Part shown: piece after piece, positions 33,781-42,334 of the stretch
Layout of the letters: each line of letters starts with the position of its first letter
Position numbering within the stretch: position 1 is the stretch's first letter
Source of the DNA: Bacillus alkalicellulosilyticus
GTDB lineage: Bacteria; Bacillota; Bacilli; Bacillales; Bacillaceae_F
Direction: 5' to 3'
DNA: 64,000 bases
Assembly: GCF_002019795.1 (NCBI RefSeq)
Contig: NZ_KV917381.1
Coordinates: 4,124,068 to 4,188,067, forward strand
Notes under the pieces: model-generated
Told to the model about the DNA's origin: nothing
The model's database searches: none
The model's input: the letters and a program-made list of their open reading frames with translations, nothing else
Position numbers and translations under genes: made by a program

Positions 33781-36174
33781 TCAGCTTAGATAGTTTTTTT
33801 CAATTTCTGAGTGACTGACCGGTCTACTAAAGTAATATCCTTGTATTGAGATTGAGGGGTGTTCCGACAATTCTTTTAATTGTTCAATCGTCTCAACACC
33901 TTCAGCAGTCACTTCCAGATTTAATGCTTTACCCAACAAGATGATCGCACTCGTAATTTGTTTTGACTTAGGGTTTTCCGCAATTTCTGAAATAAAGGAC
34001 CGGTCAATTTTCAATCGATGAATCGGGAAATCCTTTAAGTATTGTAAGGAGCTATGTCCCGTCCCAAAGTCATCAATGGCTAATTGAACACCTAAATTGT
34101 TTAAATTCTGTAATACAGCAATCGATCTCTCCCTATTTTCCATCGTCATACTCTCTGTAACTTCAAGTTCTATTAATTCAGGTGGTAGTTGGTATTGAGT
34201 AATTAACCGTTCAATTTCCTCGACTAGGAACTCATTTTGAAACTGTTTTGGAGAGAGATTAATGGAAACCCTAATCGGTGTTCCTTTTAATAACCAATTT
34301 TGAGCTTGTTCAAAGGCTAGGTGTAATATTTTATTTCCTAAAGGTAGAATTAGACCCGATTCTTCAGCCAATGGAATAAATTCACCTGGACCCTTAATAC
34401 TTCCATCTGGTTTAAGCCAACGTACCAATGCCTCTACTCCAAGGACACCTTCCTGACTCGCATTGATTTGGGGTTGAAAGACTAAGAAAAACTCATCTCT
34501 GTCTATCCCTTGTAGTAACTCTTCTTCCAAAAGTAAAAGCGATTCCGTTTTCTCAGAAAGGGTTGCTGAATAATAAGAATAGGTGCTTTCTCCTCTTTTT
34601 TTTGATGCATACATTGCTATATCCGCACGCTTCATTAACACATCTGCGGTATCACCATCGTTTGGAGATACCGCGATCCCAATACTTACTGAGGTGTGTA
34701 CTTGACGACCCTTTAAGTCTATTGGTTTTGAGAATTCGCTAATTATCTTTTGTGCTAGTTTCGTTGGCTGGTCGAGGTTTTGCAGACTTGGTAATAAAAT
34801 TGTAAATTCATCTCCACCTAAACGTCCAAGTATCCCTTCCCCATTCAAGCATTCACCTAGCCTAGTCGCAACAACTTGTAATAATTCGTCGCCAACACTA
34901 TGGCCAAGAGCATCATTAATCACTTTAAATCGATTTAAGTCCAGAAAATACACAGCCACTTTTTTGTTTGTCTTTAGCCCCCTATTAATTTCGTCAATTA
35001 AGTAACGGCGGTTGGGAAGCCCTGTTAACTGATCTGTATACGCTAAACCGAATATTTTCTTTTTGGCTTCTTCCTGAGACGTAATATCCCTTGCTATTCC
35101 ATATATACTATCCAATTGGTCATCTAAGTAAATAGGGACCAACATCACATTTATGAAAATCGTACTCTGATTAATCTCAAGACAAGTTTCGAAATTTACT
35201 GGCTTTCCTTTCCTTACTACGCCACAAAACTCTTTTTTCACACGATTCCAATTATCCCTAGTAAACAAAGAACGCAAATCAATCTTTGTTAGGTCATCTA
35301 CCTTTATAATCTCAAGTCCGGATTTATTCAAGGATATGAATTGACCTTTGGTGTCCATCGAGAAAATCATATCTAAATTATTATCTACTAGTGACCGATA
35401 CCTTAGTTCACTTGTTATCAATTTCTGAGCTTGAGAATGCAAGCGACGTTCTGTAAAAACGCCTAACACAAGAAAGGACTGAACTAATAATGTACAAAGT
35501 GCAATCGATACAGCGATAATATTCATATCTAAACCAGATTCGTGAACATGCTCATGAGGATACATAGAAAAACTGGCTGCTGCCATACCAATATAATGCA
35601 TTCCTGCTATTGCAGCACCCATCACCAATGCGCTTGTTACCTTCATTAAATAGAGCAATTTAGAATTAGCAATACGCGCTAATTCAAAAGCAATTTTTAA
35701 AGCAACTATGGAAACAATTACAGCTACAACAATTGATAAAAGGAACAAATAAGGGTCATATGAGATGGACATCCCTTCCATTGCATCCATTCCTACGTAA
35801 TGCATAGTAGAAATTGCCGCCCCCATGGTGATTCCACCGATTATCAATCTATGTTTTGAAAGTTTTGTACTTGAACTCACAACATATAATGCAATAAAAG
35901 AGCCAACAAACGCAAAAATAATGGACTTTATGACGCCACCTGTTTGATAGGACATAACCATTGGCAACTGAAAAGCAATCATACCAATGAAGTGCATTGA
36001 CCAAATTCCAATGCCCATTGCCACAGAGCCACCTAAAAGCCAACCTCTTTTATAAATTCCTTTAGAGTGAATCACTCTACCTGCTAAATCGAGTGCAGTA
36101 TACGCTGCAAAAATTGCTATACCTAATGATAGAGCAACCAACCATAAATTATATGAACCAGTCAATTCTTCCAA
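33781..36174 (-). CDS. MHYT-PAS-GGDEF-EAL c-di-GMP turnover protein
   Basis: This is a membrane sensor that may make and degrade cyclic di-GMP. Seven helices (residues 1-245) carry three MHYT-type motifs (MHFIGM, MHYVGM, MHYIGM), proposed to bind copper and sense gas or redox. A PAS domain (265-375) leads to GGDEF, with RLGGDEFTILLP near residue 451, and then EAL, with VEALVRW near 580 and DDFGTGHSSLQYL, KIDRSFI and TAEGVET. Both active sites look intact, and the GGDEF domain lacks an RxxD inhibitory site. The layout matches B. subtilis YkoW. The start is TTG 36174 with GGAGGAAG upstream. Output may reach the riboswitch at 19.2 kb. Confidence 0.92.
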   Translation of the reverse strand: MEELTGSYNLWLVALSLGIAIFAAYTALDLAGRVIHSKGIYKRGWLLGGSVAMGIGIWSMHFIGMIAFQLPMVMSYQTGGVIKSIIFAFVGSFIALYVVSSSTKLSKHRLIIGGITMGAAISTMHYVGMDAMEGMSISYDPYLFLLSIVVAVIVSIVALKIAFELARIANSKLLYLMKVTSALVMGAAIAGMHYIGMAAASFSMYPHEHVHESGLDMNIIAVSIALCTLLVQSFLVLGVFTERRLHSQAQKLITSELRYRSLVDNNLDMIFSMDTKGQFISLNKSGLEIIKVDDLTKIDLRSLFTRDNWNRVKKEFCGVVRKGKPVNFETCLEINQSTIFINVMLVPIYLDDQLDSIYGIARDITSQEEAKKKIFGLAYTDQLTGLPNRRYLIDEINRGLKTNKKVAVYFLDLNRFKVINDALGHSVGDELLQVVATRLGECLNGEGILGRLGGDEFTILLPSLQNLDQPTKLAQKIISEFSKPIDLKGRQVHTSVSIGIAVSPNDGDTADVLMKRADIAMYASKKRGESTYSYYSATLSEKTESLLLLEEELLQGIDRDEFFLVFQPQINASQEGVLGVEALVRWLKPDGSIKGPGEFIPLAEESGLILPLGNKILHLAFEQAQNWLLKGTPIRVSINLSPKQFQNEFLVEEIERLITQYQLPPELIELEVTESMTMENRERSIAVLQNLNNLGVQLAIDDFGTGHSSLQYLKDFPIHRLKIDRSFISEIAENPKSKQITSAIILLGKALNLEVTAEGVETIEQLKELSEHPSISIQGYYFSRPVSHSEIEKNYLS

Positions 36175-36481
36175 AATACGTCTTCCTCCAATAAGATGGA
36201 CACAAAGTCCCGCAAATCATACTCTAAAAACAGTACTATCTCTTAATATATCGGCTATTCTACTATAATTTCAATCAAAAGTACTTTCTCTTTTTTTATA
36301 CGTGAACATTTTACTAGGGTTCATTACAGCCAATGAAAAGGGTGATATTCAAGTATCGGGTGCGTTTATTTAAGAAGGAATAAACGCCTTTTTCGTGGAA
36401 CTTATTTACAAAAGCAGCAATTTGGTAATAGTGCAGTTTAACATTTATAAGAGGAAAATCCTATTAAAAAAGGAGTATGCT
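36175..36481. other. Intergenic region with short coding remnant and terminator
   Basis: A GTG at about 36303 opens VNILLGFITANEKGDIQVSG and stops after 23 codons, with no ribosome site. A plus-strand terminator (GCGTTTATT 36362-36370 with AATAAACGC 36379-36387, then TTTTT) follows it. It looks like the 3' remnant of a lost gene. Confidence 0.45.
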
Positions 36482-37009
36482 ATGGATAAAAAACAGTTGT
36501 TGAATGATTTGAAAAATATTGTGCTAACGGAGTTACCTAATGCAGTAAAGGAAATAAAATTAGATACTAGGGACAAGGTTTGTTATATAGCATTGTTTGG
36601 TTCAGATTATGAGCCTATCCTAGGGCTTATCCAATTAGGAATTGAATCTTATCGTAACGAAGTAATTGAAAACTATGGTATTGATGATAAGGGGGTCTTA
36701 TGGAACTCAGCAGAGATGCCTGCAAACTATCAAAATATAATAAGGAACTCAGAGTTTGATGAGAAACAGAAAAACTTAGAAAAAATGCTTGCGAGCGATG
36801 ATTGGGAGGAAATTTGGGAGGAGTGCCAAACGATACGCTTTGAACTTGCACAAGAATTTAATAAATATAATTGGAACGAAATTCTTCCTATTACAGATGA
36901 CTTTGTTGTTTTTTCAGAATGGGAGGAGATTGATGTTATAAATGGAGATTTAAAACGAAGTATCCCAAAAGAAAAACTTAATAAACTTAAAGATAAAAAC
37001 TTAATCTAA
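36482..37009 (+). CDS. Hypothetical 175-residue acidic protein
   Basis: This is a soluble, acidic protein (MDKKQLLNDLKNIVLTELPN at the start; LGLIQLGIESYRNEV and WNSAEMPANYQ in the middle). ATG at 36482 has AAAGGAG 8 bases upstream. It lies with two more unknown genes in the same direction. The fold looks alpha/beta, and the size and context resemble immunity proteins of polymorphic toxins, but no toxin gene is adjacent. Family not recognised. Confidence 0.65.
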   Translation: MDKKQLLNDLKNIVLTELPNAVKEIKLDTRDKVCYIALFGSDYEPILGLIQLGIESYRNEVIENYGIDDKGVLWNSAEMPANYQNIIRNSEFDEKQKNLEKMLASDDWEEIWEECQTIRFELAQEFNKYNWNEILPITDDFVVFSEWEEIDVINGDLKRSIPKEKLNKLKDKNLI

Positions 37010-37162
37010 TTTGAAGACTATTTAACAGGGCTTTAGGATCAATAAAGTAAGACGTACTGAGCTTTGAATTTGAAATGTACGTTATAAATTATTGGCTTTG
37101 TAGAGTTAAAGACAAAATTAAAAGCCTATTCACGATTCCTAAATGAAAACAGGGGGCTTTAG

Positions 37163-37501
37163 ATGAAAAAAGTAATAATGTTTTTGTTTATTGGAATTTT
37201 TATAATTGCCTTTTATGAATACCAAAAGCCTATTATGAATTCGGCAGAAGCAATGATTAGTGCAGTAGATTGTTTAAATAACCCACCAGAACATTTGGGT
37301 ATTTTTCCTGATTATATTGATATAGAAACAATACATAATGAAAATGTTTATACATACCTGTTTCAACAAAAAGGGTATTATAATGAGTTAATGAATAAAC
37401 AAAGGTGGGAAGTTAAACTTAAATACGATGGTAAAGAACCTACTGTTTTGCTGGATGCTTATTCAGGAAAGTGCATAAGCGTTTATGGTCCGATGAGTTA
37501 G
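37163..37501 (+). CDS. Small exported protein, unknown function
   Basis: This is a 112-residue protein with an N-terminal membrane segment (KKVIMFLFIGIFIIAFYEY, read in part). A secreted domain follows, with LNNPPEHLGIFPDYIDIETI and DAYSGKCISVYG. Two Cys could pair outside the cell. ATG at 37163 follows GGGGGC. Same strand as its neighbours; possibly one transcript. Confidence 0.62.
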   Translation: MKKVIMFLFIGIFIIAFYEYQKPIMNSAEAMISAVDCLNNPPEHLGIFPDYIDIETIHNENVYTYLFQQKGYYNELMNKQRWEVKLKYDGKEPTVLLDAYSGKCISVYGPMS

Positions 37502-37578
37502 TTTACTTTTAGAAGGGATAACAGTATACAAACAAGCGTATAGATTAAGTCGCAAATAGTAGGGATGAGTAATTAACA

Positions 37579-37977
37579 ATGACACGTAATCGAGAACTAC
37601 CTCATTTTGTTATTTTAGGGATATCAAAAGATGATATTGGTAGATTTATCAAAATTAAAGCCACATTTCCAGATGGAGAAATAGTATTTAGATGGGGACT
37701 GGATTCTTTAACTTATGTAAATTTAAATAAAGCGTATTCGACTCGTGCCTTTGACAAAATGCCAAATTTAAACTACGAGTATAAACTTTTGAATGGTTAT
37801 AGCTCTTCACCTAACCCTGATAATACAAGGAATTTCTCAGGATATATTGAATGTATTCTTGGAAAACAAACAAAACAAATTGAATTTAAATGCTCGGAAA
37901 AGTTCGCAGGTAATCTTGAGTGGATGTCTGGAGTAAAGAGCTTTGAAGAATTAAATCATTTAATATGGAAGGACTAA
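37579..37977 (+). CDS. Hypothetical 132-residue protein
   Basis: This is a soluble protein (MTRNRELPHFVILGISKDDI... SGYIECILGKQTKQIEFK). It is beta-rich with a short helix near the end (KSFEELNHLIW). ATG at 37579 has AGGGATGAG upstream. It is the last of three co-oriented unknown genes before a terminator. I do not recognise it. Confidence 0.62.
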   Translation: MTRNRELPHFVILGISKDDIGRFIKIKATFPDGEIVFRWGLDSLTYVNLNKAYSTRAFDKMPNLNYEYKLLNGYSSSPNPDNTRNFSGYIECILGKQTKQIEFKCSEKFAGNLEWMSGVKSFEELNHLIWKD

Positions 37978-38042
37978 GACTAGAAAAAGTAAGTCCATAG
38001 GATACCAAGCTACCCACTTAAAAAAAAACCATAGAATAAACC

Positions 38043-38084
38043 GAAAGCCTAATCCCTCGGTATAAGACGATTAGGCTTTTTCAT
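38043..38084 (+). terminator. Terminator of the three-gene group
   Basis: GAAAGCCTAATC (38043-38054) pairs with GATTAGGCTTTTTC (38069-38082). Confidence 0.88.
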
Positions 38085-38171
38085 TTTATAACAATCTATG
38101 TTCTTCTATTAGTAAACACGTTGATAGCAGTGGTTAATTTGGTGCGGCTGTAATAAAGCATATCTAAATGA

Positions 38172-38642
38172 TTAGATAAACTTCTTTTTGTAATACTCAC
38201 GTAATTCTAATGCATTGTCTTCCCATTCTATTGCACGACCATCGATTAGTTGACCAAAAACATCCAAGCATCTGTGCCATCCTGCGGCTATATATATCGC
38301 CATTTCTCGGTCATCAAACGTATGACTAAACGTCAAGGTGCACCCTTCAACTGCAACATTTATGCTCATCACTAACACATCATTACCTTCCTGAAAACAA
38401 AAGGACTTTGGAGGATCTAATTCGGTAATCACTCCCTCATAGATTGAACCTTCTCCATCATTGAACTTAATCTTTCCACCAACACTAAGGTCCATATCTC
38501 CAGTTGCAAAAGGATACCACTGAGTGAAATAATTAGGTTCGGTTATAAATCGAAATACGGTTTCAGGACTACATGAATATTTCCGTTCAAAAACCAATAC
38601 GTGTCTTCCTTCTTTTTCATGGAGACTGCCATAGGTACTCAT
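38172..38642 (-). CDS. SRPBCC / AHSA1-type START-like protein
   Basis: This is a small hydrophobic-pocket protein of the SRPBCC superfamily, AHSA1-like branch. The opening HVLVFERKYSCSPETVFRFI, then the WYPFATGDMDLSVGGKIKF block and the final helix (AGWHRCLDVFGQLI) are typical. Such proteins bind hydrophobic ligands; no ligand can be named. ATG at 38642 has AAAGGTGG 8 bases upstream, and the GTG at 38654 lies within that site. Confidence 0.85.
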   Translation of the reverse strand: MSTYGSLHEKEGRHVLVFERKYSCSPETVFRFITEPNYFTQWYPFATGDMDLSVGGKIKFNDGEGSIYEGVITELDPPKSFCFQEGNDVLVMSINVAVEGCTLTFSHTFDDREMAIYIAAGWHRCLDVFGQLIDGRAIEWEDNALELREYYKKKFI

Positions 38643-39035
38643 GAATGTTACCACCTTTTTTCAAATGTATGTCAATTTACTATACTTCTCTTTAGCTATT
38701 ACATACAACGGTTGACCTTCCTTCACAATCTTTTAAATAACCTTTAATCTACCATTTATAATAAGTCTTCATTACATAAACAACGTTTTTTCTCGAGGGC
38801 ATTGGGAAAGTTCGTTTTATAACTTTTACAGGGCTCTCGAAGCAATGTGCGTATACGTTGCATTTTTTATAAGCCTGCTACGAGTGAAGCCATTGCATCA
38901 TACTACAATAGCAATCGTCTCTTCAAAAGAAACGGGGTTAAGAGTAGAAGAAGTTCCTAAGCCTCGTTTTTCGTTTGAGGTAAAACCATAAAACCTTGAC
39001 GTTTCGGTAGGTAGGCAGTATTAGAATTACCATCG
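38643..39035. other. Intergenic region
   Basis: These 393 bases have no gene with a ribosome site. A 15-base stretch (AGTGAAGCCATTGCA, near 38886) recurs near 63161, where it lies in a similar intergenic setting. It may belong to a degenerate dispersed repeat. Confidence 0.35.
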
Positions 39036-39983
39036 TTAGTCTTTAAATAAATCAGGTAATATGTCGTAAATAAACTGGTTCACCCAATGCCACGTGTGTA
39101 CTCCACCTTCGCATTCAATGAAATAAAAGTTTCCTTCTTTTGTATTCGATGAATAGATGAAGGTATCGGTTAACTCTTTCATCGCATCCATCTGTGGTTT
39201 CATATTCGGATACGCAATGTCCTGTTTTCCCGTTGCGCAGAACAAGTAGAAATCGCTTGGTGTATAACCAGCTTCTTTTGCCACTTTAGCTAAATATTCC
39301 GCTGTTTCTTTTGCCTTTTCGCCTTCCGCCTTCTGAGCCAATGCCCAACAATCACCACTTAAAGGGACAAAATATTTGAAGTAATCAAGGCAGTTTATGT
39401 ATGTGTACCAAGTTGTAACTGAGCCCATGGAAAATCCTCCAAACGCTCTATGTCCACGCGAAGCCTTCAATTCTTCTTTACTCGCTGTTCCTGCATACGT
39501 ATGATAGTTTGTTTCAACAAAAGGAATTAAGTCATTGACCAATTCGTCATGAAAAAATTCAGTTTCCACGATAGGAAGGGGATGGTCAACGTTTTCCACA
39601 TGAGAACGTGCTGGGTCGTTCTTCAAATTATTTTTCACACCATAAAATGTAGGCGTCACAACAATCATAGGTTCGATAACGCCATTAGCTATCATATGGT
39701 CCAAAATATTCTTTAACTCTCTGTTTTGACCAGGTCCACCGAATAAGAGATTTTCATCCTCCCCGCCCCCATGCAGCAAATAGAAAACATTATATTTTTT
39801 ATTTGTATCGCTAGCGTCATAGCCATAGGGCAGATACACATTCGCATGCTTCGTACGACTACCATTCTCTAAATTAGGAACTTGATAGTGTACGCTCTCA
39901 ATGGTACCCTGCTTTTCGTTCTCCAATCTGTATTCATCAGGAACTGGTATAAACTCCTTATGCTTTTCGGTTTCTTTTCCCAT
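39036..39983 (-). CDS. Alpha/beta-hydrolase esterase (PF00756 type)
   Basis: This is a 315-residue cytosolic esterase of the feruloyl-esterase/enterochelin-esterase-like family. FYLLHGGGEDENLLF gives the oxyanion region, RAFGGFSMGSVTTWY the nucleophile Ser (GxSxG), and GGVHTWHWVNQ the C-terminal His. No signal peptide is present. ATG at 39983 follows GGAGGAG. It is the third gene of a MarR-MFS-esterase operon, so it may hydrolyse a compound carried by the MFS pump, for example a hydroxycinnamate ester or a siderophore-like ester. The substrate is an inference. Confidence 0.87.
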   Translation of the reverse strand: MGKETEKHKEFIPVPDEYRLENEKQGTIESVHYQVPNLENGSRTKHANVYLPYGYDASDTNKKYNVFYLLHGGGEDENLLFGGPGQNRELKNILDHMIANGVIEPMIVVTPTFYGVKNNLKNDPARSHVENVDHPLPIVETEFFHDELVNDLIPFVETNYHTYAGTASKEELKASRGHRAFGGFSMGSVTTWYTYINCLDYFKYFVPLSGDCWALAQKAEGEKAKETAEYLAKVAKEAGYTPSDFYLFCATGKQDIAYPNMKPQMDAMKELTDTFIYSSNTKEGNFYFIECEGGVHTWHWVNQFIYDILPDLFKD

Positions 39984-40019
39984 CTATAATCTCCTCCTCA
40001 TAATAATATAGAACCTCGC

Positions 40020-41219
40020 TTACGCTTCCTGATGTTTTCTCTGGTGTACGTTAAAGAACAGCATTGAAATCAACATAAGAGCAGCACATACAAGAAAAAG
40101 TCCGTTGTAACCATAGTTAGCAGAAATCACTCCACCAACCATAGGACCAATTCCTTGACCAATGTCTGCGCCAATGTAAAAGGTACTTGTAGCCACACCT
40201 ACCCTGCTTGCATCTACTCCTTTAATACAGGCGGTCTGCAGCGATATATGCCCTAATCCTTGACCTATAGACTTCAGCACAGACGCTACAAGTAATAAGC
40301 TTAGTACGGGAGAAACACCAACTAAAAACATGGATAAGGCGGTAACGACAAGTGAGACATTCACGACCAAAGTCAACCCTGTTCTGTCGACAATTCGTCC
40401 ACCAAACAGTCGCAGGATAAACAGAACGACGGCACCTACGGAAAAAAACAAGCTGATATTCGAAATATCCCTTTCCTGACCTAACAAAATCAGGAATGTA
40501 CTTACAATTCCGTTTCCAAATGAAAACATGCCCCCTATCGCCGCATATACCATCACCTCTTTGGCAAAAAGTGAATCTAACGTGATCTTTCTTTTTTGCT
40601 TACGTTCAGGTTTCTTGCTCTTCGGATAGCGAAGCCATGTTAGCAGGACGGCTCCGATAAATGACAATGATGCAATCAGTAGAAAAAGCAATTGAAACCC
40701 ATACTCCGCTTCAATATATACTCCAAGAGGTGGGCTGATAACTTGTGCCACAACCTGACCAAGTCCAAAATACCCAAGTCCTTCACCAATTCGCTCTCTA
40801 GGAATGTACTTTGTCACAAGAGCAATGATGACGGTACTACTAACCCCAAAAGCAATTCCGTGCAAAATTCTGAAGAAAAATAACGCTGGGATGTTTTCGA
40901 ATAAGGCATAGCCTAAAACAGAAACCCCAATTAATAGATTGGCCATAATACATAATGTCTTCTTGTTCATTCTATCCACTGTTAATCCGGCAAAGGGCCG
41001 CATCACTAGAGCCGCAATGGAAAAAATCCCTGCGATAACGCCCGCAATCGATAAGGAAGAAGTAATACCCATTGCATACTTTGAAATAATGACATAAATC
41101 ATATTAAAGCCCATTGCAGTAATCAAACTAACAACGATTAAAAATAGAAAGGAGGTGTTCCATAAAGACCTAACACCGTCTTCAATTTGTTCTTCTGCTA
41201 TCGTACTTTTTTGCCCCAT
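40020..41219 (-). CDS. MFS transporter
   Basis: This is a 12-helix major facilitator protein of 399 residues. The loop 2-3 motif is RPFAGLTVDRMNKKTL. The second half repeats it as RLFGGRIVDRTGLTL. LGHISLQTACIKGV and MVGGVISANYGYNGLF follow. It probably exports a drug-like or aromatic compound. ATG at 41219 has AAAGGAG upstream. It lies between the MarR regulator (65-base gap) and the esterase (36-base gap), so the three form one operon. Confidence 0.9.
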   Translation of the reverse strand: MGQKSTIAEEQIEDGVRSLWNTSFLFLIVVSLITAMGFNMIYVIISKYAMGITSSLSIAGVIAGIFSIAALVMRPFAGLTVDRMNKKTLCIMANLLIGVSVLGYALFENIPALFFFRILHGIAFGVSSTVIIALVTKYIPRERIGEGLGYFGLGQVVAQVISPPLGVYIEAEYGFQLLFLLIASLSFIGAVLLTWLRYPKSKKPERKQKRKITLDSLFAKEVMVYAAIGGMFSFGNGIVSTFLILLGQERDISNISLFFSVGAVVLFILRLFGGRIVDRTGLTLVVNVSLVVTALSMFLVGVSPVLSLLLVASVLKSIGQGLGHISLQTACIKGVDASRVGVATSTFYIGADIGQGIGPMVGGVISANYGYNGLFLVCAALMLISMLFFNVHQRKHQEA

Positions 41220-41284
41220 TGTCTTCTCCTTTGGTGCTATTGAAATCTGATTACTAGATACACAGTCTCTTGGTGATATCTACT

Positions 41285-41704
41285 CTACTTCATATTGTTG
41301 TGAACTCTCTCCAGAAGCGACAAGAACGTTTCTTTCTCTTCCTCTGTAAATCCTCTGAAACATTCTTCCTCTACGTCATGAAAAATTGTTGCTACTTCCC
41401 TTTCCATTGCTTTTCCTTTTTCCGTTAACCTCACACTTAAGGCCCTTTTCCCTGGCGCATTCACGATTGTTTCCCGTTTGATTAAATCGTTTTTCTCCAT
41501 ACCCGGTAATATACTTGTAATTGTAGCCGGCTCCACTTCACAAGCCTCCGCTAACTCCTTTTGCATACAACCCTCTAAATCTATTAACGTTTCCAATATT
41601 TTTGGCTGCCCTGGCGATAAACCAAGTGCACTAAATTGACTTGTACTCTTTCTATAATGCAAGTTAGATGTTCCCACTAACAACTTATGAAATCTCTTTT
41701 TCAT
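41285..41704 (-). CDS. MarR-family transcriptional regulator
   Basis: This is a winged-helix repressor of 139 residues. GLSPGQPKILETLIDLEG, MQKELAEACEVEPATITSIL (recognition helix) and RALSVRLTEKGKAMEREV (wing, DxR-like) are typical. ATG at 41704 follows AGGAG. It heads the operon with an MFS pump and an esterase, and probably represses it until a small aromatic ligand binds. A palindrome directly upstream is the likely operator. Confidence 0.92.
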   Translation of the reverse strand: MKKRFHKLLVGTSNLHYRKSTSQFSALGLSPGQPKILETLIDLEGCMQKELAEACEVEPATITSILPGMEKNDLIKRETIVNAPGKRALSVRLTEKGKAMEREVATIFHDVEEECFRGFTEEEKETFLSLLERVHNNMK

Positions 41705-41724
41705 AGCTTACTCCTAAAGATAAA

Positions 41725-41753
41725 TTAGATACCTAATTAGATATCTAATCTAA
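41725..41753. promoter_or_regulatory. Candidate MarR operator
   Basis: A perfect 14-bp palindrome ATTAGATATCTAAT (41736-41749) lies inside a longer set of TTAGATA/TATCTAA half-sites. It is 21-49 bases upstream of the MarR start, as expected for autoregulation. Confidence 0.65.
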
Positions 41754-41867
41754 TGAAGCCATAGAATGATTACATTGTCAATATGGAAATAGGGGCGTCG
41801 GTTTATTCTGAACTAGGTATAGCCGTACTCAACAGAACTATTTTTCCTTTCTATTATTAAAGACTAT

Positions 41868-41902
41868 AAAAACCTCGACAGGCATAAGCCTGTCGAGGTT
41901 TG
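41868..41902 (-). terminator. Terminator of the immunity-like gene
   Basis: AAACCTCGACAGGC pairs perfectly with GCCTGTCGAGGTTT around ATAA. A T-run follows on the minus strand. Confidence 0.9.
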
Positions 41903-41995
41903 ACAACAAAACATTATATTAGAATTATCACTACTTTTCCTACCGAGTGATTGTCATAATTGTTAAATATATTCTTTCTAATACATTAGTATATG

Positions 41996-42313
41996 TTAAA
42001 GTAACTCCACTCCAACTTGCTTATAAAATTTAACTTTTAGTCTCTCTTCTTCTCCCACATTTATTACCATTGCTTTGTCATCTTTTTTTATACTTGTTAC
42101 ATTATTAAAATCACCTGTAAATACTATTGAATCATTGAATGTAATACTTAGACTACTAGTTTGCTTATATACATCTAAAGTTAAAATCACTTTGAAATTT
42201 TGGTCATCTTTGTAAGAATAAATAAACTCTCCATCTTCCATATTGCCTGTTATGCTCACCGGCTCACTTTGAAAAAGTTCTAATAAATCATATTCATCAT
42301 ACTTTATAAACAT
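41996..42313 (-). CDS. Candidate immunity protein for the adjacent broken toxin
   Basis: This is a 105-residue acidic, beta-rich protein (MFIKYDEYDLLELFQSEPVS; FIYSYKDDQNFKVILTLDVY). It lies 21 bases after the C-terminal toxin domain of the pre-toxin pseudogene, on the same strand. The size, acidity and position are those of immunity proteins. ATG at 42313 has AAAGGATGAATACGT upstream. The family is not recognised, so the role rests on position. Confidence 0.65.
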   Translation of the reverse strand: MFIKYDEYDLLELFQSEPVSITGNMEDGEFIYSYKDDQNFKVILTLDVYKQTSSLSITFNDSIVFTGDFNNVTSIKKDDKAMVINVGEEERLKVKFYKQVGVELL

Positions 42314-42334
42314 ACGTATTCATCCTTTTATTAA

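Noticed and set aside
38880-38960. Coding fragment with TSEAIA shared with 63155-63209
   Set aside because: Only 15 bases are common, frames around them do not agree, and neither has a start signal.
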